Source: Acestrorhynchus altus
Taxonomy: Eukaryota; Chordata; Actinopteri; Characiformes; Acestrorhynchidae
Reading direction: 5' to 3'
Length of the DNA: 64,000 nucleotides
Assembly: GCA_034509495.1 (NCBI GenBank)
Contig: CM067518.1
Coordinates: 2,308,431-2,372,430 of the forward strand
Shown: positions 1-13,100 of the stretch, in pieces
How the letters are laid out: each line of letters starts with the position of its first letter
Position numbering within the stretch: the stretch's first letter is position 1
Notes under the pieces: generated by a model
Seen by the model: the letters and a program-made list of their open reading frames with translations, nothing else
What the model was told of the DNA's origin: nothing
Database searches by the model: none
Program-made: the position numbers and the translations under genes

Positions 1-56
<56 letters not shown>
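1..56. repeat. (CA)n microsatellite at the left edge
   Basis: Twenty-eight perfect CA units from the first base; it probably continues to the left. Confidence 0.98.
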
Positions 57-60
<4 letters not shown>

Positions 61-268
61 AGTGTCTCTAGCATTGAGCCCACCTCGATACTCAGTCTTT
101 ACCCAGCCGACCGCTGTGCCTGCCGGACAGGACCGCTCAGGAGGAGCAGGAGGAGCAGGAGGAGGAGGTGGAGGAGGTCCTGTTCTATGGGGAGCTGATT
201 CTGCTGACAAGTGTCGCAGGATGAGGATGAGGAACTCTCCGTCTCCTCTAAACAGCGTCACAGTCTGG

Positions 269-401
269 AACCCGGCGCAGCTCAGCGTTTCCCCCTAGTG
301 GACAAACAGGGCGAAACCCGGCGCAGCTCAGCGTTTCCCCCTAGTGGACAAACAGGGCGGAACCCGGCGCAGCTCAGCGTTTCCCCCTAGTGGACAAACA
401 G
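269..401. repeat. 46-bp tandem repeat, three copies
   Basis: Three near-identical copies starting at 269, 315 and 361, each with AACCCGGCGCAGCTCAGCG. CpG-rich, unlike its surroundings. Confidence 0.95.
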
Positions 402-890
402 TGTATTATGTAGCTGTTCTCTCAGTTCGTAATGCAATTAAGAAATTGCGGCTAACACCACTGTTTAATATAGTGCTTCTATGACTCCTAATCACAATAA
501 ACTCTTAAAGTATTATTTTTAAATAATGATATAAATCCTCCTCAATAATCCTTATATACAGTACAATTCAGCCTTTCTCAAGCAGTTACTGCAGAACTCA
601 GTTCAAACACTAGGGGGCGTGCTCATGGCAGCCAGTTCTCACCTGTTATACAGGTCAGGGGACAACACTGGTCCAGGAGTTCCAGCTTCCCCCCAGTTTC
701 CCACTGAATCAGTCATTAAACCTGTCTATGAGCAGGCGTTCCGGTGTGACCGTGCAGGAGTCTGGCCCTGCAGGACCGGAGTTTCCTGCCCCTGACATTG
801 GTCAACCTACAGCCCCCCATCAGGTTCCCTATCAATCACTCAGCAATGTGTAAATGTACACAGTCTGCATTCAGCCCACAGGGATGAGCT
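402..890. other. Unassigned stretch
   Basis: No ORF, known repeat or RNA gene recognised; ordinary AT-rich intergenic sequence. Confidence 0.5.
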
Positions 891-1370
891 GTACTTGTTT
901 ATTAAGTAGGTGCTATGACATTCTAGGTGGTTGCTGTTTATTGGGTAGTTGCTATGGTATCTCAGGTGGTTCCTAGGTGTTAAGTAATGGCTATGATGTA
1001 TCCCAGGTGGTTGCTATGTTTTTTACGCAGTTACTAGGTAGTAGTAGTAGTTGCTGTGGTATCCCAAATGGTTGCTAGGTGTTAAGTGATTGCTATTCTA
1101 TTCCACATGGTTACTATGGAAATGCTTAAAGGCTGCTAGGGTGATGTTGGACAGTTGCTATAGTATATGACATGGTTACTAAGGAGATGATTGTTAGGTG
1201 GTTTCTATGGAACTGTTGACTGCTAAGGTGTTGCTATGACATCTAAAGTGATTGGTATGAGGTTGCTAGGTGGTTACTATGGAGTTGTTAGGTAGTTACC
1301 AATGGTTTGCTTTGGTACCCCATGTGGCTGCCAGCTAGTTATGCAGTTTCTATGACATCTGGTTGGAACT
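891..1370. repeat. Degenerate minisatellite, GGTTGCTATGG type
   Basis: Irregular repetition of units like GGTTGCTATGG, ATCCCAGGTGG and TTGCTAGGTGTTAAG over about 480 bp. The reverse complement of the same motif fills 47930-48425. Confidence 0.8.
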
Positions 1371-1995
1371 GATTATGTATTGAATGCTGGTGTTAATCTG
1401 TAAAATGATCACAGCGCACAGCGTTAATTGAACCACGTCATTCATTTATTAGTCAGTAGTTCAACAGAAGGTTAAGCGAGTATCTGATTATAAAAATACT
1501 ATATTATTTGAAAACTATGTTACTGTAACTGCAAACAAGAAGAAAAACTATTTCTAGCAGGTAGTTAATACATATGTACATTTGCTCGGCCCTTTATTTT
1601 TCCGTTTTTTCAAAGGCACACAAGTGAATATCAAGTATGGATCAGACATGGATGGTCATGTGACTTTGCCAAAAACCCTAATTTCAATCTGCTGCATCTG
1701 TAATTAATGGAGACCCCAAAAAGACATGAGGGCAGTAAATACAAATGATTACATGTTTTTTTTCTGAAGATTATTATCCCAACATAATTTAAAATAATGA
1801 AAAAACCTAAGAATTATTTTGAGATGCTTAAAGACAATATATTGCATGACCTACTCTGCCCTGTAGATGGCACCAATACTTCATCTTACGATATTTATCC
1901 TAAAAAACTTATCCTGATAATTATCCCCAGAAAATATTTCCTCCCAAAAATTCTAATTTGATCTCTAAATAATCCTTTGAGGTCATTATCTGGAG

Positions 1996-1997
<2 letters not shown>
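1371..1997. other. Unassigned stretch
   Basis: No gene or recognisable repeat seen. Confidence 0.5.

Positions 1998-2069
<72 letters not shown>
1998..2069. repeat. (CA)n microsatellite
   Basis: About 36 uninterrupted dinucleotide units. Confidence 0.97.
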
Positions 2070-2071
<2 letters not shown>

Positions 2072-4084
2072 CCCGCTCTTCTCTGAAGGTGTCACCAATA
2101 TATTAATTTGAGAAAAATATCTTTCAAAAAGATTTAAAGAGAATTTGAGAAAGTAAATGAATTATATTTCAGTCAATTTGCCTGGAAATTCATCTTCACG
2201 TCTTCAAGTACTGGTAAAGCAAAAGACTCAAAACGCAATTATATCAGAAGTCACTGGACGTTGAGGCAACTTCCATCTGGCTTGTACAATAAACATGTTG
2301 AGGGTCTTTTTTCAGGCCAGGTAACGGTCAAATCTATTATCTATGATAATAAACGGCTACAGATGCAGTCAGCAGACATTAGGATGAAATGCTGTTCAGT
2401 TCCTTTAAAGAATGACTCAAAGCCCTGGATCAACTGTTCATCAACACTTGGGTGTTTAATGTCTGTAACAATGCAGGGCTGGGTTTCCTGAAAGCACCTT
2501 AGCTGATAAGGATGACCACTGCACGGTCAAGTGAGCATCACACAGAGTACACTCTCTAATTTTAACAATATAGACCCTTTTGGGAAACTGGGCCTGAATC
2601 AGTAACAAATATAAACAAACATGAAATACAAACATTCAGTCAGTGAAGAGCCTTTAACTTGTCATCCCTGCAACACTGGTGTTTAAAAAGTGAGCCTGGT
2701 TCCAGAAACAGAGAGAAAGGCAGATGTATAAACGGTATTTGATGTGATGAATATATTTACTATGTGAGAAAGCACTTGTTTTAGAGGATGCCTAGAGTTA
2801 GCTTAGCACCAGCGAGTGCCTTAATAATATAATCAGTACACCGTCGCTGTCACACAAAAAACATGCAACAAGGCAACTTTACAGGAGAAGGAAAACACTT
2901 CTTAAAGAGCAAAACCAACAGACTTAGCACTGCTCCTTTCGGGGTTCTGAAGGAGTGGCCGCTGGTCAGTGTGATGTAATCATAAGTGGGTCATTTCACA
3001 GAAAGAGGCTACTCAAACAGCTGAACATTAGCAAGCATTGATTTAGGCTGACAGTAAAACTACCGCAACGTCATCACAACAACTATGGCCTTAGTTCACA
3101 ACCACTAGTGCAGTTTGTCTTGGTCCATTTGAAATCTGACACAACGTAATAAGAAACTGCCAGATTCACATCTGTGTACATGTCAAAAGTCACAAGCAGA
3201 AAAAAATGACATACAAGCTTTTTGTGTGAAAGCGACGACATACTAGCATGACTTCTCAGCAACAGTTCAAAAGCCAGTAACAGGGCGAGCCTTAAGACCA
3301 GCCTCGTTATTCAGCGGGATCTGAACTGCCCCTCTTCATACCACCTAAATAAGTATAGAGCTCACGAGTTAGTCACAGTTTCAGCCCAAAGTTCCCCAGC
3401 TCTGCTCCTGTTGGATGGGATAATTCATTAACAAGCTTCTTGTGTGATGACATCTGGCATAGACTGTGCAGAGTTTGTGTAAACTGGACAGGTTTCTTGC
3501 TCCTTATGCTAAAAATAGTCATTTACTACTTTAATGTTTCACCTGCACCCTAAAATAGTACAAATCATAGTACTTACGCCCAAGAGATCACTGTGGATAC
3601 CTACGTCACCACACACTTGCCTCAAACAGCTAATGATGAATGGAAGGAAGGCTTACGTTTTATAGAACATTAATGTGATTAATGTGGACAGGGCCCCAGA
3701 CAGTCTAACACACACACTGCTGGTCATTAGTTGCTTGTTATCTTACTGGACTTTACTGTATCCGACAGGACAAAACTAAACTGCATTTTTTCATCTTTAG
3801 ACTTTCTTCCAAAAAAAAAAACAAAACCAAAAAAAAACCAGAATGTTGTTTGTTAAGGCAGACGTGGTTCTGCAGCCAGTCCATACTCTTGCTGACACAC
3901 CTGAGGTAGGTATGCCATGTAGTTGGACTGACGAACAGGGCCACACGGAGCACATCCTGGTTCCCTTCTATCCTGTATCAGAGAGTTTGAGTGCTGTGTG
4001 CTTTGGAGAGGGACGTGGAGGAAAGCAGAGCAGAGGAAAATAAGGGTACGGGAGGAGGACTAGAGAGGGGGGCCAAGAGCAGGT
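2070..4084. other. stxbp3: Unassigned; right end probably stxbp3 3' UTR
   Basis: No coding signal on either strand. A minus-strand ATTAAA at 3535-3530 is a possible polyA signal, which would give a 3' UTR of about 550 nt. An A-rich run lies at 3813-3838. Confidence 0.45.
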
Positions 4085-4191
4085 TCAGGAGCTAGCTGTC
4101 TCCTCCACTATAGTGAATGTGTCCATGGGCTTTTTGCTGAGCTCTCTAATGTCCTCTAGTAGGCTGGTTGGTGTCAAGACATGAGAAGAAC
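4085..4191 (-). CDS. stxbp3: stxbp3 exon 19 (stop codon)
   Basis: Residues 557-591: SSHVLTPTSLLEDIRELSKK then PMDTFTIVEETASS and TGA. GS-H-LTP--LL-DI matches the family C-terminus. The acidic tail is a little longer than in mammals. Confidence 0.95.
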
Positions 4192-7100
4192 CTGTAGAGG
4201 AAAAGAAAGACCAAAGTAAAACTCAGAAAGCATTCACGTTTACACCTGGCTTTAACAAGCGTCCAGGGTGATCTGATGCTAATCTCTGCTCTTTTCTGAC
4301 TGGACAGTGAAGCAGCTGATGTGGGCAATACTTTGTGGCTCCTTTCAGGGATGGATTGAGATGCTTTGGCTTTCACACTACAACACTAATGTGGTCATAT
4401 AACCACCTCCAAATGTGGTCAGAGACTCCTAATGTGGAATCTTCTAGACTTGAGGTATCTTGTCCACATCTGTACTTTGAGCTGGGTACTTATGATCAGA
4501 TAGTCTGGACGCATGTTCATGCCAGATGTGAACAGGGCCAATGAAACAGCAAACGATTCATTAAGACTAATTATTATTAATATATAAAGAATAATTATAA
4601 AAAAGTTGTAATTTGCGTCCCCCCTGAGGACGGGCCTGTGAACCCTTACAGAGTGCTTCACAACCCACAGATGTTGAGAAACCCTGGGTTAGGCTTTGCC
4701 ACGTGACTGTTAGCTGTCTCTCTGCCATAAACAAGCTTATTCTCTGGTTGGTATATATGCTTGTATATTTGCATATGATCATATTTATATACATCCATAA
4801 ATACAGTCTCTGGCACCTTCTCACCTTCTCCACGAGGACCATTTGCTGTGTATGCAAGTGCCATACAAGTGAAGATGCATAATAATCTAGATCTAATAAT
4901 GAATAATTATTAACAAAGAACAGGTACTGACCAATGATGACCTCACAGGACTTGGTGGTCTGGGTGACCTCATAAGCACAACGCATCTCTGAGTAGCTTA
5001 TTCCACCCAAGACAAAGATGATGAGACGAGAGCCAGCATCCTGAGCAGTGGGCTTATGTTTCTGTCTGGCACTGAAACAGAGAGTGTGTGAGAGTGTTAT
5101 TCGGAGAAGATTCAGGCGTAACAGGTGGTTACAGGAAACATCACAGCAAAAACACTGCAAACATCAGTTTCTTGCTTAGAGATAATCAAAGAGCACCAAT
5201 GTTATCTCAGACAAGACTGTGGTCACAATCCAAAATCACAGTTCTGATGATAAGAGGACACTTTCACAGAAAGTTGTTCATATATGAAAAACGAATGGTC
5301 ATTGTGGTCATTAAGGGTGTCTGCTTTGGATGAATCAAAATTGTACATTTTCACCAATGCTAATAACATTGATACAGCTGGGTGTGACCAGGTGGACAGT
5401 AGGGCTGGGCGATACGGACAAAAAAAAAAAATCACTGATATGTTTTAGCTGAATGGTGATATATGATGTGAAAAATATGAACAAATTAGGCAGAGGGAGA
5501 ACAGGTTTCTGCAAGATTGGAACTTATGATGTAAACAATACCTCCTCAGCCTATATCTTGCTCTGTATATATCCTTATATCAACATAAATACCAACATAT
5601 CACCCAGCCCTAGTGAACATTGTAGTTTGTACTGTGGAAAAGTGGCCATTCTTTTGCTGTTGATGTTCAGCAATGACCTCAAACTGACCAGGCATACGAT
5701 GGAGGATTACAGTTTAATCAGGGAAATGATCTGTGAAACTGAAACCTGCAGGAAGCTGAAGTCGCTGCCAGTCTTACCTCACCGCTCTGTGGGCGTAGAG
5801 GAAAGAGAGAGGTGCTTATGAGTCTCTTCCACCTGCACTCTAAAGCTGCTTTCACACTGAAAATACGCTGCTCGCCTTCAAAGACACTGTTTTCAACAGG
5901 ATGTGCTGTGGAGTAAACAGTCTGCTTCAAGAGACGCTCAGCGTCATGTGAATGAGCTGAATCTCAGCATGGCCAGTAGGAGAGCAGAGGAAGCTACAGA
6001 GAGATAAAGTTTGTCTCTCACTTTTGTGCCCAATCGGCGAGCACGGCGCACAGTGTGTGTTGACAGCAGGCTGTACAGATGTGAGCGATGACCATAGCAT
6101 GTTCAGTGTAAAAACAGCCAAACATATGTATCTGTACATGATACATGTTATTTAATGGATTTATCTGAATCTGCACTTAGTTCAAGGGTACAGTTTAAGA
6201 TTAATAATAGTGATTTACAGACAGTAGAATAAAAAAGTAATGGTTTATTTGGCAAGAAATATATATTTCATGTAGCAGAAAACATAATTGTTTGTACAGT
6301 GTAACAGAAACACATGGCTTATAAGACTGAATGAGAAAGTGTGGCTAAAAAAGACCCTGCCTTACCTCACAGCTCGAGACCCATTCCAGGCAGAGGGACA
6401 CTCTGACTGGTGTGGCCAATCCTTGGTGTCCAGTTTATTCTCCACCACATCCTGCAGGTACACACACACACACTGAGTACAAAGAGTTTCAGGACAACAG
6501 TTTAATGAGAGTGAGACTAACTGACCTCCATCACATCTTTGATGATAGGTGTCCATCTTGAGAGGTTGTAAGTCTCTTCCTGGGAGCGATCTCGCCGAGG
6601 CGTCTTTCGGGATGAGAAAAAACTTGACTGGTGGAAACAAAGAACATTTCCATTGGAATTTAATTTGACAATTTGTTTTATTGACAACCAATTGATAAGA
6701 CATACTCTGTTCAAAATGACTCATATGTTAATAAAACAATTTCATTTCAATTGAGGGCAGAAACTGGTGGTTTCAGTAATTCATTTATTAAAATTATAAT
6801 AATTTGCTACAGTTAAAATGTAGCATTAGCTCTGAGATCCAATTTTCTATGTAGGAAAAAAGACAAAAGAAAGTAGAGAGAAAGAGAGTGAGGGACAGAG
6901 AGATTCGGTCTTGCTTACAGAGGAAATAATGGGCACGCCAAGGTGATTCCAGTTTGTAATATATTCACTCTCGCCCTCAATCTTCACATGCTGGATTAAT
7001 TTGGTCAAGTTCTCTTCAGTTGTCCCTGCTCACCAAAAGAAATCGCAGAAAGAAAAAAAAAAACAATGCACATGAAATCATTTATATATTTATTACAAAA

Positions 7101-10100
7101 TATATAAATCTATAATAAAATCAATTGACAGGATGTAGGACTTTCAATCCATTTTATATTCAGCTAATGATTATTTCCATGGATTAATTATGGGATTTCA
7201 TATATAATTGCATTTTTTCCAATACTCATAATATGCAAATGTACACAGTAAGATAACCATCGATTTTCATACCATGGTACACCTAAAACCGGTATACTGC
7301 TGCACCCCTACACTTAATGTACTATGTTTATGACAATTTTTCTCCCTGGATGTGTGTTTCTGTGAGCCTCACCGTTGAGGCTGAAGATGTAAAGCAGCAC
7401 AGCTCGAATTTTATCGTGAGTGGAGTGAGGGTTCAAAAGGACAGGAAGCAGCGTCCTCATGGGGTCCTTCACCTTCTGCCCCTCAACATCGGAGCCAACA
7501 GCAAGGTCCTGAAGGCAGAGGAATAAATGTTTCATGAAGGTGAGGTGAATCACAGAGGAAAAAAGACAAAGTATGTAAAGCTAAGCAGAAGTACTGTCCT
7601 TGAAAATATTTATAATATAAATGAGAATAAATAGTAGTAAAAAAAGAAGCTACATGGACAAAAGAATTGGGACATCTGACCATTTGTTTTTCTAAAATCA
7701 ACGGTTTAATCAAATAATAATTAAGCAATTTTTCAACATACAGGCACTTTTCTAGCCTGACAGGAGCATCCTGGCTGAAATACACAGAGGGGGCTGTGTC
7801 TGTGATGCTCTGCCAGCCTCCTAATATGTAGGCACTCTTACACCCCTGTAGTGCACCCTTGACATTAGGCATTGTGGCAGTAGGTTCATGTGTTTAGTAA
7901 ATAGAGTCCTATTTACTGGGACTAGTTCTCTACAGGGACAAGACAAGCTGTGTGTGCATTTGAACATGCGTGTCAGCAATGGTTGCAACTTACAAGTAGC
8001 AAAATGCATTAATTAAAAGGGGTGTCGACAAACTGAACTTACAAAAACCTGAACTTACAAAAAGTCTTCCAGTAAGAGCGAACCTTGTTTTTACAGTAAC
8101 TACAAATGAAATGAAACAGGAAGGCAGTACTTCCTGCTATTCTGCGGAGCTGAGGAATCCCCCCTACCTGTTCGGCCTTGCACAGCTTCTCCACAGAGTT
8201 CTGAAACTTGTTCATGCAGTCTTCTGCGAGCGTCAGATGGACCGTTTTCTGAGGAGAAAGAGCTGTTATCGGACCACGACTAGAACTTACTCCGTGTCTA
8301 CTTGTAATTATTCAGTAAACCCGATGAGCAATCCAGTATCGTACTCTGAATTATTCAGTTTGAACCATGTATCTGTTCTCACGCTGTAACGATTCTTACA
8401 CTTTCCCACGTTACAAACCATCATCTTGACATGTTTTATTATCCAAGAAAAAGGAGAATGAGATCACTAGAGGGCAGGTCAACCTGGCATGGCACTGGCA
8501 TCACAGATCACAGATTACATCTCTGTAGCAAACTGGATCTTTCCAGTGAGAAACCACACCAGGCCTCAGAGGCAGCATGGGGCATCAGGTGATACATACC
8601 TGAGCCACTTGTTTACGGAAGGCTGGCATCTGCTTCATGAGCTGCTTTAAGCCTCCTATTGAGATCTGACATCGGAAACAAAAGCACACAAAAAATTAGG
8701 GCTGACCGCATAGAAAACTGAACTGTACATGAGTATGGCACTCAGAGATGGGGAAAAGAAAAGCCACACCTTCCCATCTGTCTGCTTCTTGTTGGCTGAA
8801 ATCTCTTTCACCAGTTTGGGGATTTGTCTGGAATAAAAAAGGGAAAATGGGAAACTGTTAGTTTTACTGTTTTACAGTACTGATAACTATTCACCAGTAT
8901 CTTCTTAAGAATGTTCTTAAATTTGCTGTTGAGGAAAGTCCAAACAGAAAGTCTACAGCAGATTCCTGACTGCGACAGAAGTGCTCTTATAATTATGGAC
9001 CCCACTGTCCTCACACACTGAATAAATCTGGAATAAACACTGCTGAATGTCAGAATCTTGACCTTTAGAAACCTAGGACAATTTTGTGGGATGTTTTCAT
9101 AGTTTGCCATACTTTTATTCACCAAAATAATAGAAAAGCATTTCTAGGGGACAGTCATACAACATGTAAAAACAACATGTAAATGTCCACAAAGTGTGGA
9201 CAGTTAGGGTCTACTATTAGTATAATCCAACAAAAGTAAGATGGCAAAAGTCAAATGTTCAGGGTTTTATGAACCATTCTTGTGCTTTGCTCCAAATGCA
9301 GATCCAAGGGAACGATATCTGGTTTCCTGGTTAGGTTTCCTAACCTGTACTCACTGGGACTGTACAATGTACTGAACAGCTTCACCAAAACTGAATCAAT
9401 GTAAGGTCCAAGATTTTTGACAGACCGTGGTTTTAAGGACAGACTCACTCTGTGACCTCCGCAATGTGCAGATGACGGAGTTTGATCCACAGCTCATCTC
9501 CTTCATTCAGTAAGGCTTCTTTCTCTGAACCGTCCTTTCCTTTGTACCTGTCATATTAAATCACAGTTCAACCAGTTTAGTACAATCCAGTACAAGAATG
9601 AACAAGAGACAAACCTCCAATAATATATATAAAAAAGATAATCAGTCACTTTTGATAAACACTATTTTACATTACACCGGATGGTGATGTCTATGTCAGT
9701 AAGAGGTGAGGTAGTGGAGGATTGTATGGTTTGGATTTTATTGACAATTTTAACTATGTTTTGTATTGCTGTTCATCCAGCTACATGACAGGATGAGCAC
9801 TGGATTGTATTATTGTTTATGTTTATTATGGTTCATACACTTCAAATTTCTCCAGATTAACAATATAAATATAAAAAATAGTGAATTATATTTGTTCAAA
9901 AATTATAAAAATTACAATACACGACAAAACACAAAACACAACACTCGCTTTCAGTTCATCACACTAGTGAATCTTTTTATAAGATGGTATAATAGCCTAT
10001 ATAATATAGCAAATATCATTAATACAGCATGATTTTTATCTGGTGATATTTTACCATAACACTGTGTTATGGTCGTCATATGTCATTGTATAATCACCAT

Positions 10101-13100
10101 TTAAAAATATCAAAATCTAAATTTTCTTTGTATGTATGGAAATATGTGCCATTAAATTAACTATTAGTGTTAGAAACACTGGTTGGATGAAGTCTTTACT
10201 TGTAGGTGTCATTCTTAATGGGTACGAGATCGTAAGCCATGGCCTGGTAGGTCAGCTCATGTAATATTGGGCTCACAGGATCAAAGCCACGGTCAACTAT
10301 GATCAGTTGAGCCTGTGTCTTTTCCTAAAAAACAAACAAACAACAAACAAACAACAAACATACTTATGAAGAAATCTAACAGCAGAGTAAAGGAGCAAGT
10401 AAGTATGTATTTCAAACATCATTATAACATGCAAAGGTTGTAGCATCAGACTCAAAAAGACGTGAGGCTGTAATTGCTGCCAAAAGTGCTTCTACAAAGT
10501 ATTGAGCAGAAGCTGTGAATATTTATGTACCTGTTACATTTTTAGATGCACTGTTACTGATTTTGCTGGATGTCTCACATCAGCAGTACAAGCACTACTG
10601 TTTGTTATGAATACAGAAAAAATGAGAACAACAGAGGCGGAGACTGTGTGAGGGAAAGAGTAGAAAATGAAGGAGCACACGTGAGAGAAAGTCTATGAGC
10701 TCACCTTTTTCTTGCCACCGTCATCCAGCTCATAGTGTTGTGCTAGTTTGTTATCCACTAGCTCAGCCAGGGCTTTGGCATACTCAAGCTGTGAGTCTCT
10801 GTGAAAAGAACAGCCCCTTTAGAGACTGAATCACCTTTACAAACAAAAGCCCACTCAAAACCTCCAATAAGTACAGAGTAGAGACCTTCATGACTGTTTC
10901 TACATTCACTGTCCACTTAATCAGCTCCTCTTACCACACAGAAACACTCTGAAGATCACTGAGAGAGACCTATTTGACCACGGAACATGGGTGACGTTTT
11001 TAGTCCCACGTCCTCACTAACCTCTTGTATCTGACTCCGGGATATTCATCCAGTGTGGCACATAGAGTGACTATCTGATCAGCAAGCGTGTCCAGAGTTT
11101 GACCTCGCTCCGTACTTTGTGGACTGTAGATGCTCCTGAAGGCTCCTGGATTATCACAGGTAAAGACCTACACACAAAACAACACACATCGCAAACCAGT
11201 CAGTGACATTAAATCAACTCTAATCTATTTGAACTGAAGGAACAGAAGTAAGCAATAAACAGAAGGTATACAGATATAAATTGCACTGAACTCACACGCA
11301 GACGTCTTTCCTGATCAGGGCTGGAAGCTTACTGAAGCTCTTCCCTTTCCACTACAAACAATCGCCTGCTAGTGTAAACAAACCTGACTAACGCTGCATG
11401 ATGGTGTTTAGGCCCAATAACGAGACTCCAACAAAGCATTTCTGTGCAGGCATTTTGGCTAACCTATGTTCTAATCAATGCTCTTAGCTCTTAGAACAGT
11501 ACCAGTCTTAGACATTTAGACATTAAAGAGTTTAGGATCAACTCTTTTAAAGACCCATGATTTCAGAATGAATGAGAAGGTGACATGGAAGTAAAACTGA
11601 TGTCATTTAAAACACGGGAACAAAGCACATACTTGAGCCTCGTGGGGAAGAAAGGAAATGTTGATCTCTTTACACACTTTGATGTGCTTCGCACAGAACA
11701 GCTTCATTTTGTTGAACAGGTCATCTGGACAATCTGAGGGGCAAAAACAGGCCAGTACTCAATGAAAGGAGTTCCATTACCTTTAGGCCTTTGTTATTCA
11801 ATGACAGCACAGCATTCAAGACTAAGAAAGTAAGGCTGAAGAAAGAATTCAGACTATAAAGGGTCACTGCGAGTTTAATATAAGCAGTACTCTGTAATCA
11901 TAATCATAATCATAATAATAATAATAATAATTACAGTAATCATGTTAATGATGCAGTGATGAGCTGGTGATGATGTCATTTTTGTCTTTGTTCTGTCCCA
12001 TTTTAAGTTTTGGAGGACTTGTCCCTTACCAGCACTTTATAGTTCCACACCACAGACTGTAGTACATCTTTTTCTCTGCATACTTTTCAATGTTCAGGTC
12101 CACTGCTGCAATGAGTGGATCAGGCACAGCAGTGCTGCTGGAGTGCTTAAACACTGTGTCCAATCACTGTCTACTATATTAGACATTAGTTGGTCCACCT
12201 TGTAGATTTAAAGTCAGACATAGGAGCTCGTCTGTTTCTGAAAACTTTGTGATGGTCGTCCTCTAGTCCTACATCCATGCTCACAGGAGCATATTTCTGG
12301 TTGGTGGACTGTTCTCTGTCCAGCAGTGACACTGAGAGGTTTAAACACTCCAGCAGCACTGCTGTGTCTGATTCACTCATAACAGTGCAACACACCACCA
12401 CGTCAGTGTCACTGTATTGCTGAGAAACAGATGGACTACAGTCTGTAATTATATTTGAATCATTTCACACATTTATCTGCAACCAAACGGATTTAATATT
12501 ATTGAAAAGGGTTCTTTTTACAGAACATTAGCACTTACAGTCCGTAAAATAGACATATGCTGCTTTGTACTTGGGTTTGAGCTTGAAGTCACTGATGAAT
12601 GCATCGACACACTGTGAGGAAAGAACAGAAGGACCATATGAGAAAACACTGAGATCAGTTACTTCTGTGGCTGTAAAAATCCATATCACATTGGATTCCT
12701 GACCTTTGTTGTAGGGGACATGAAATAGACAGCCTTCATCTCCAGGACTGGCTCTCTGCTTTTGAACAGGTCCTCCACAACTGAAAATGGGACAAAACAG
12801 AAAGAAAGAAATGACAAGGAGCTAATCACTGTAATTATTACTACGATAATCAGACAAACTGATCCAGTCTATTGACCTGGTACATACTATTTCCATAAAG
12901 CACAATACAAACTACATAGGACAAAATAATTGGGACGCCTCCTTGTTTCTTAAAAAGTTGTTGTTGCTGTTTGAGTAAGTGTCTCAACTGTCCAGAGAAG
13001 GTTTTCTACAAAACGTTGGAGCATTCAAGATTAGATTGAGAACATTAACCACATCCTAAACTCCCCAACTGCTTCTAAATGTATTGGATGGAGCACCAGC

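Noticed and set aside
62..298. 78-codon ORF with a GGAGGAGGGGGGG stretch
   Set aside because: Low-complexity GGA repeat and no conserved motif; ends in the 46-bp tandem repeat.
4567..5160. 197-codon minus-strand ORF taken as one gene
   Set aside because: Only its part 4932-5071 is coding (stxbp3 exon 18); the rest is intron readthrough in both directions.
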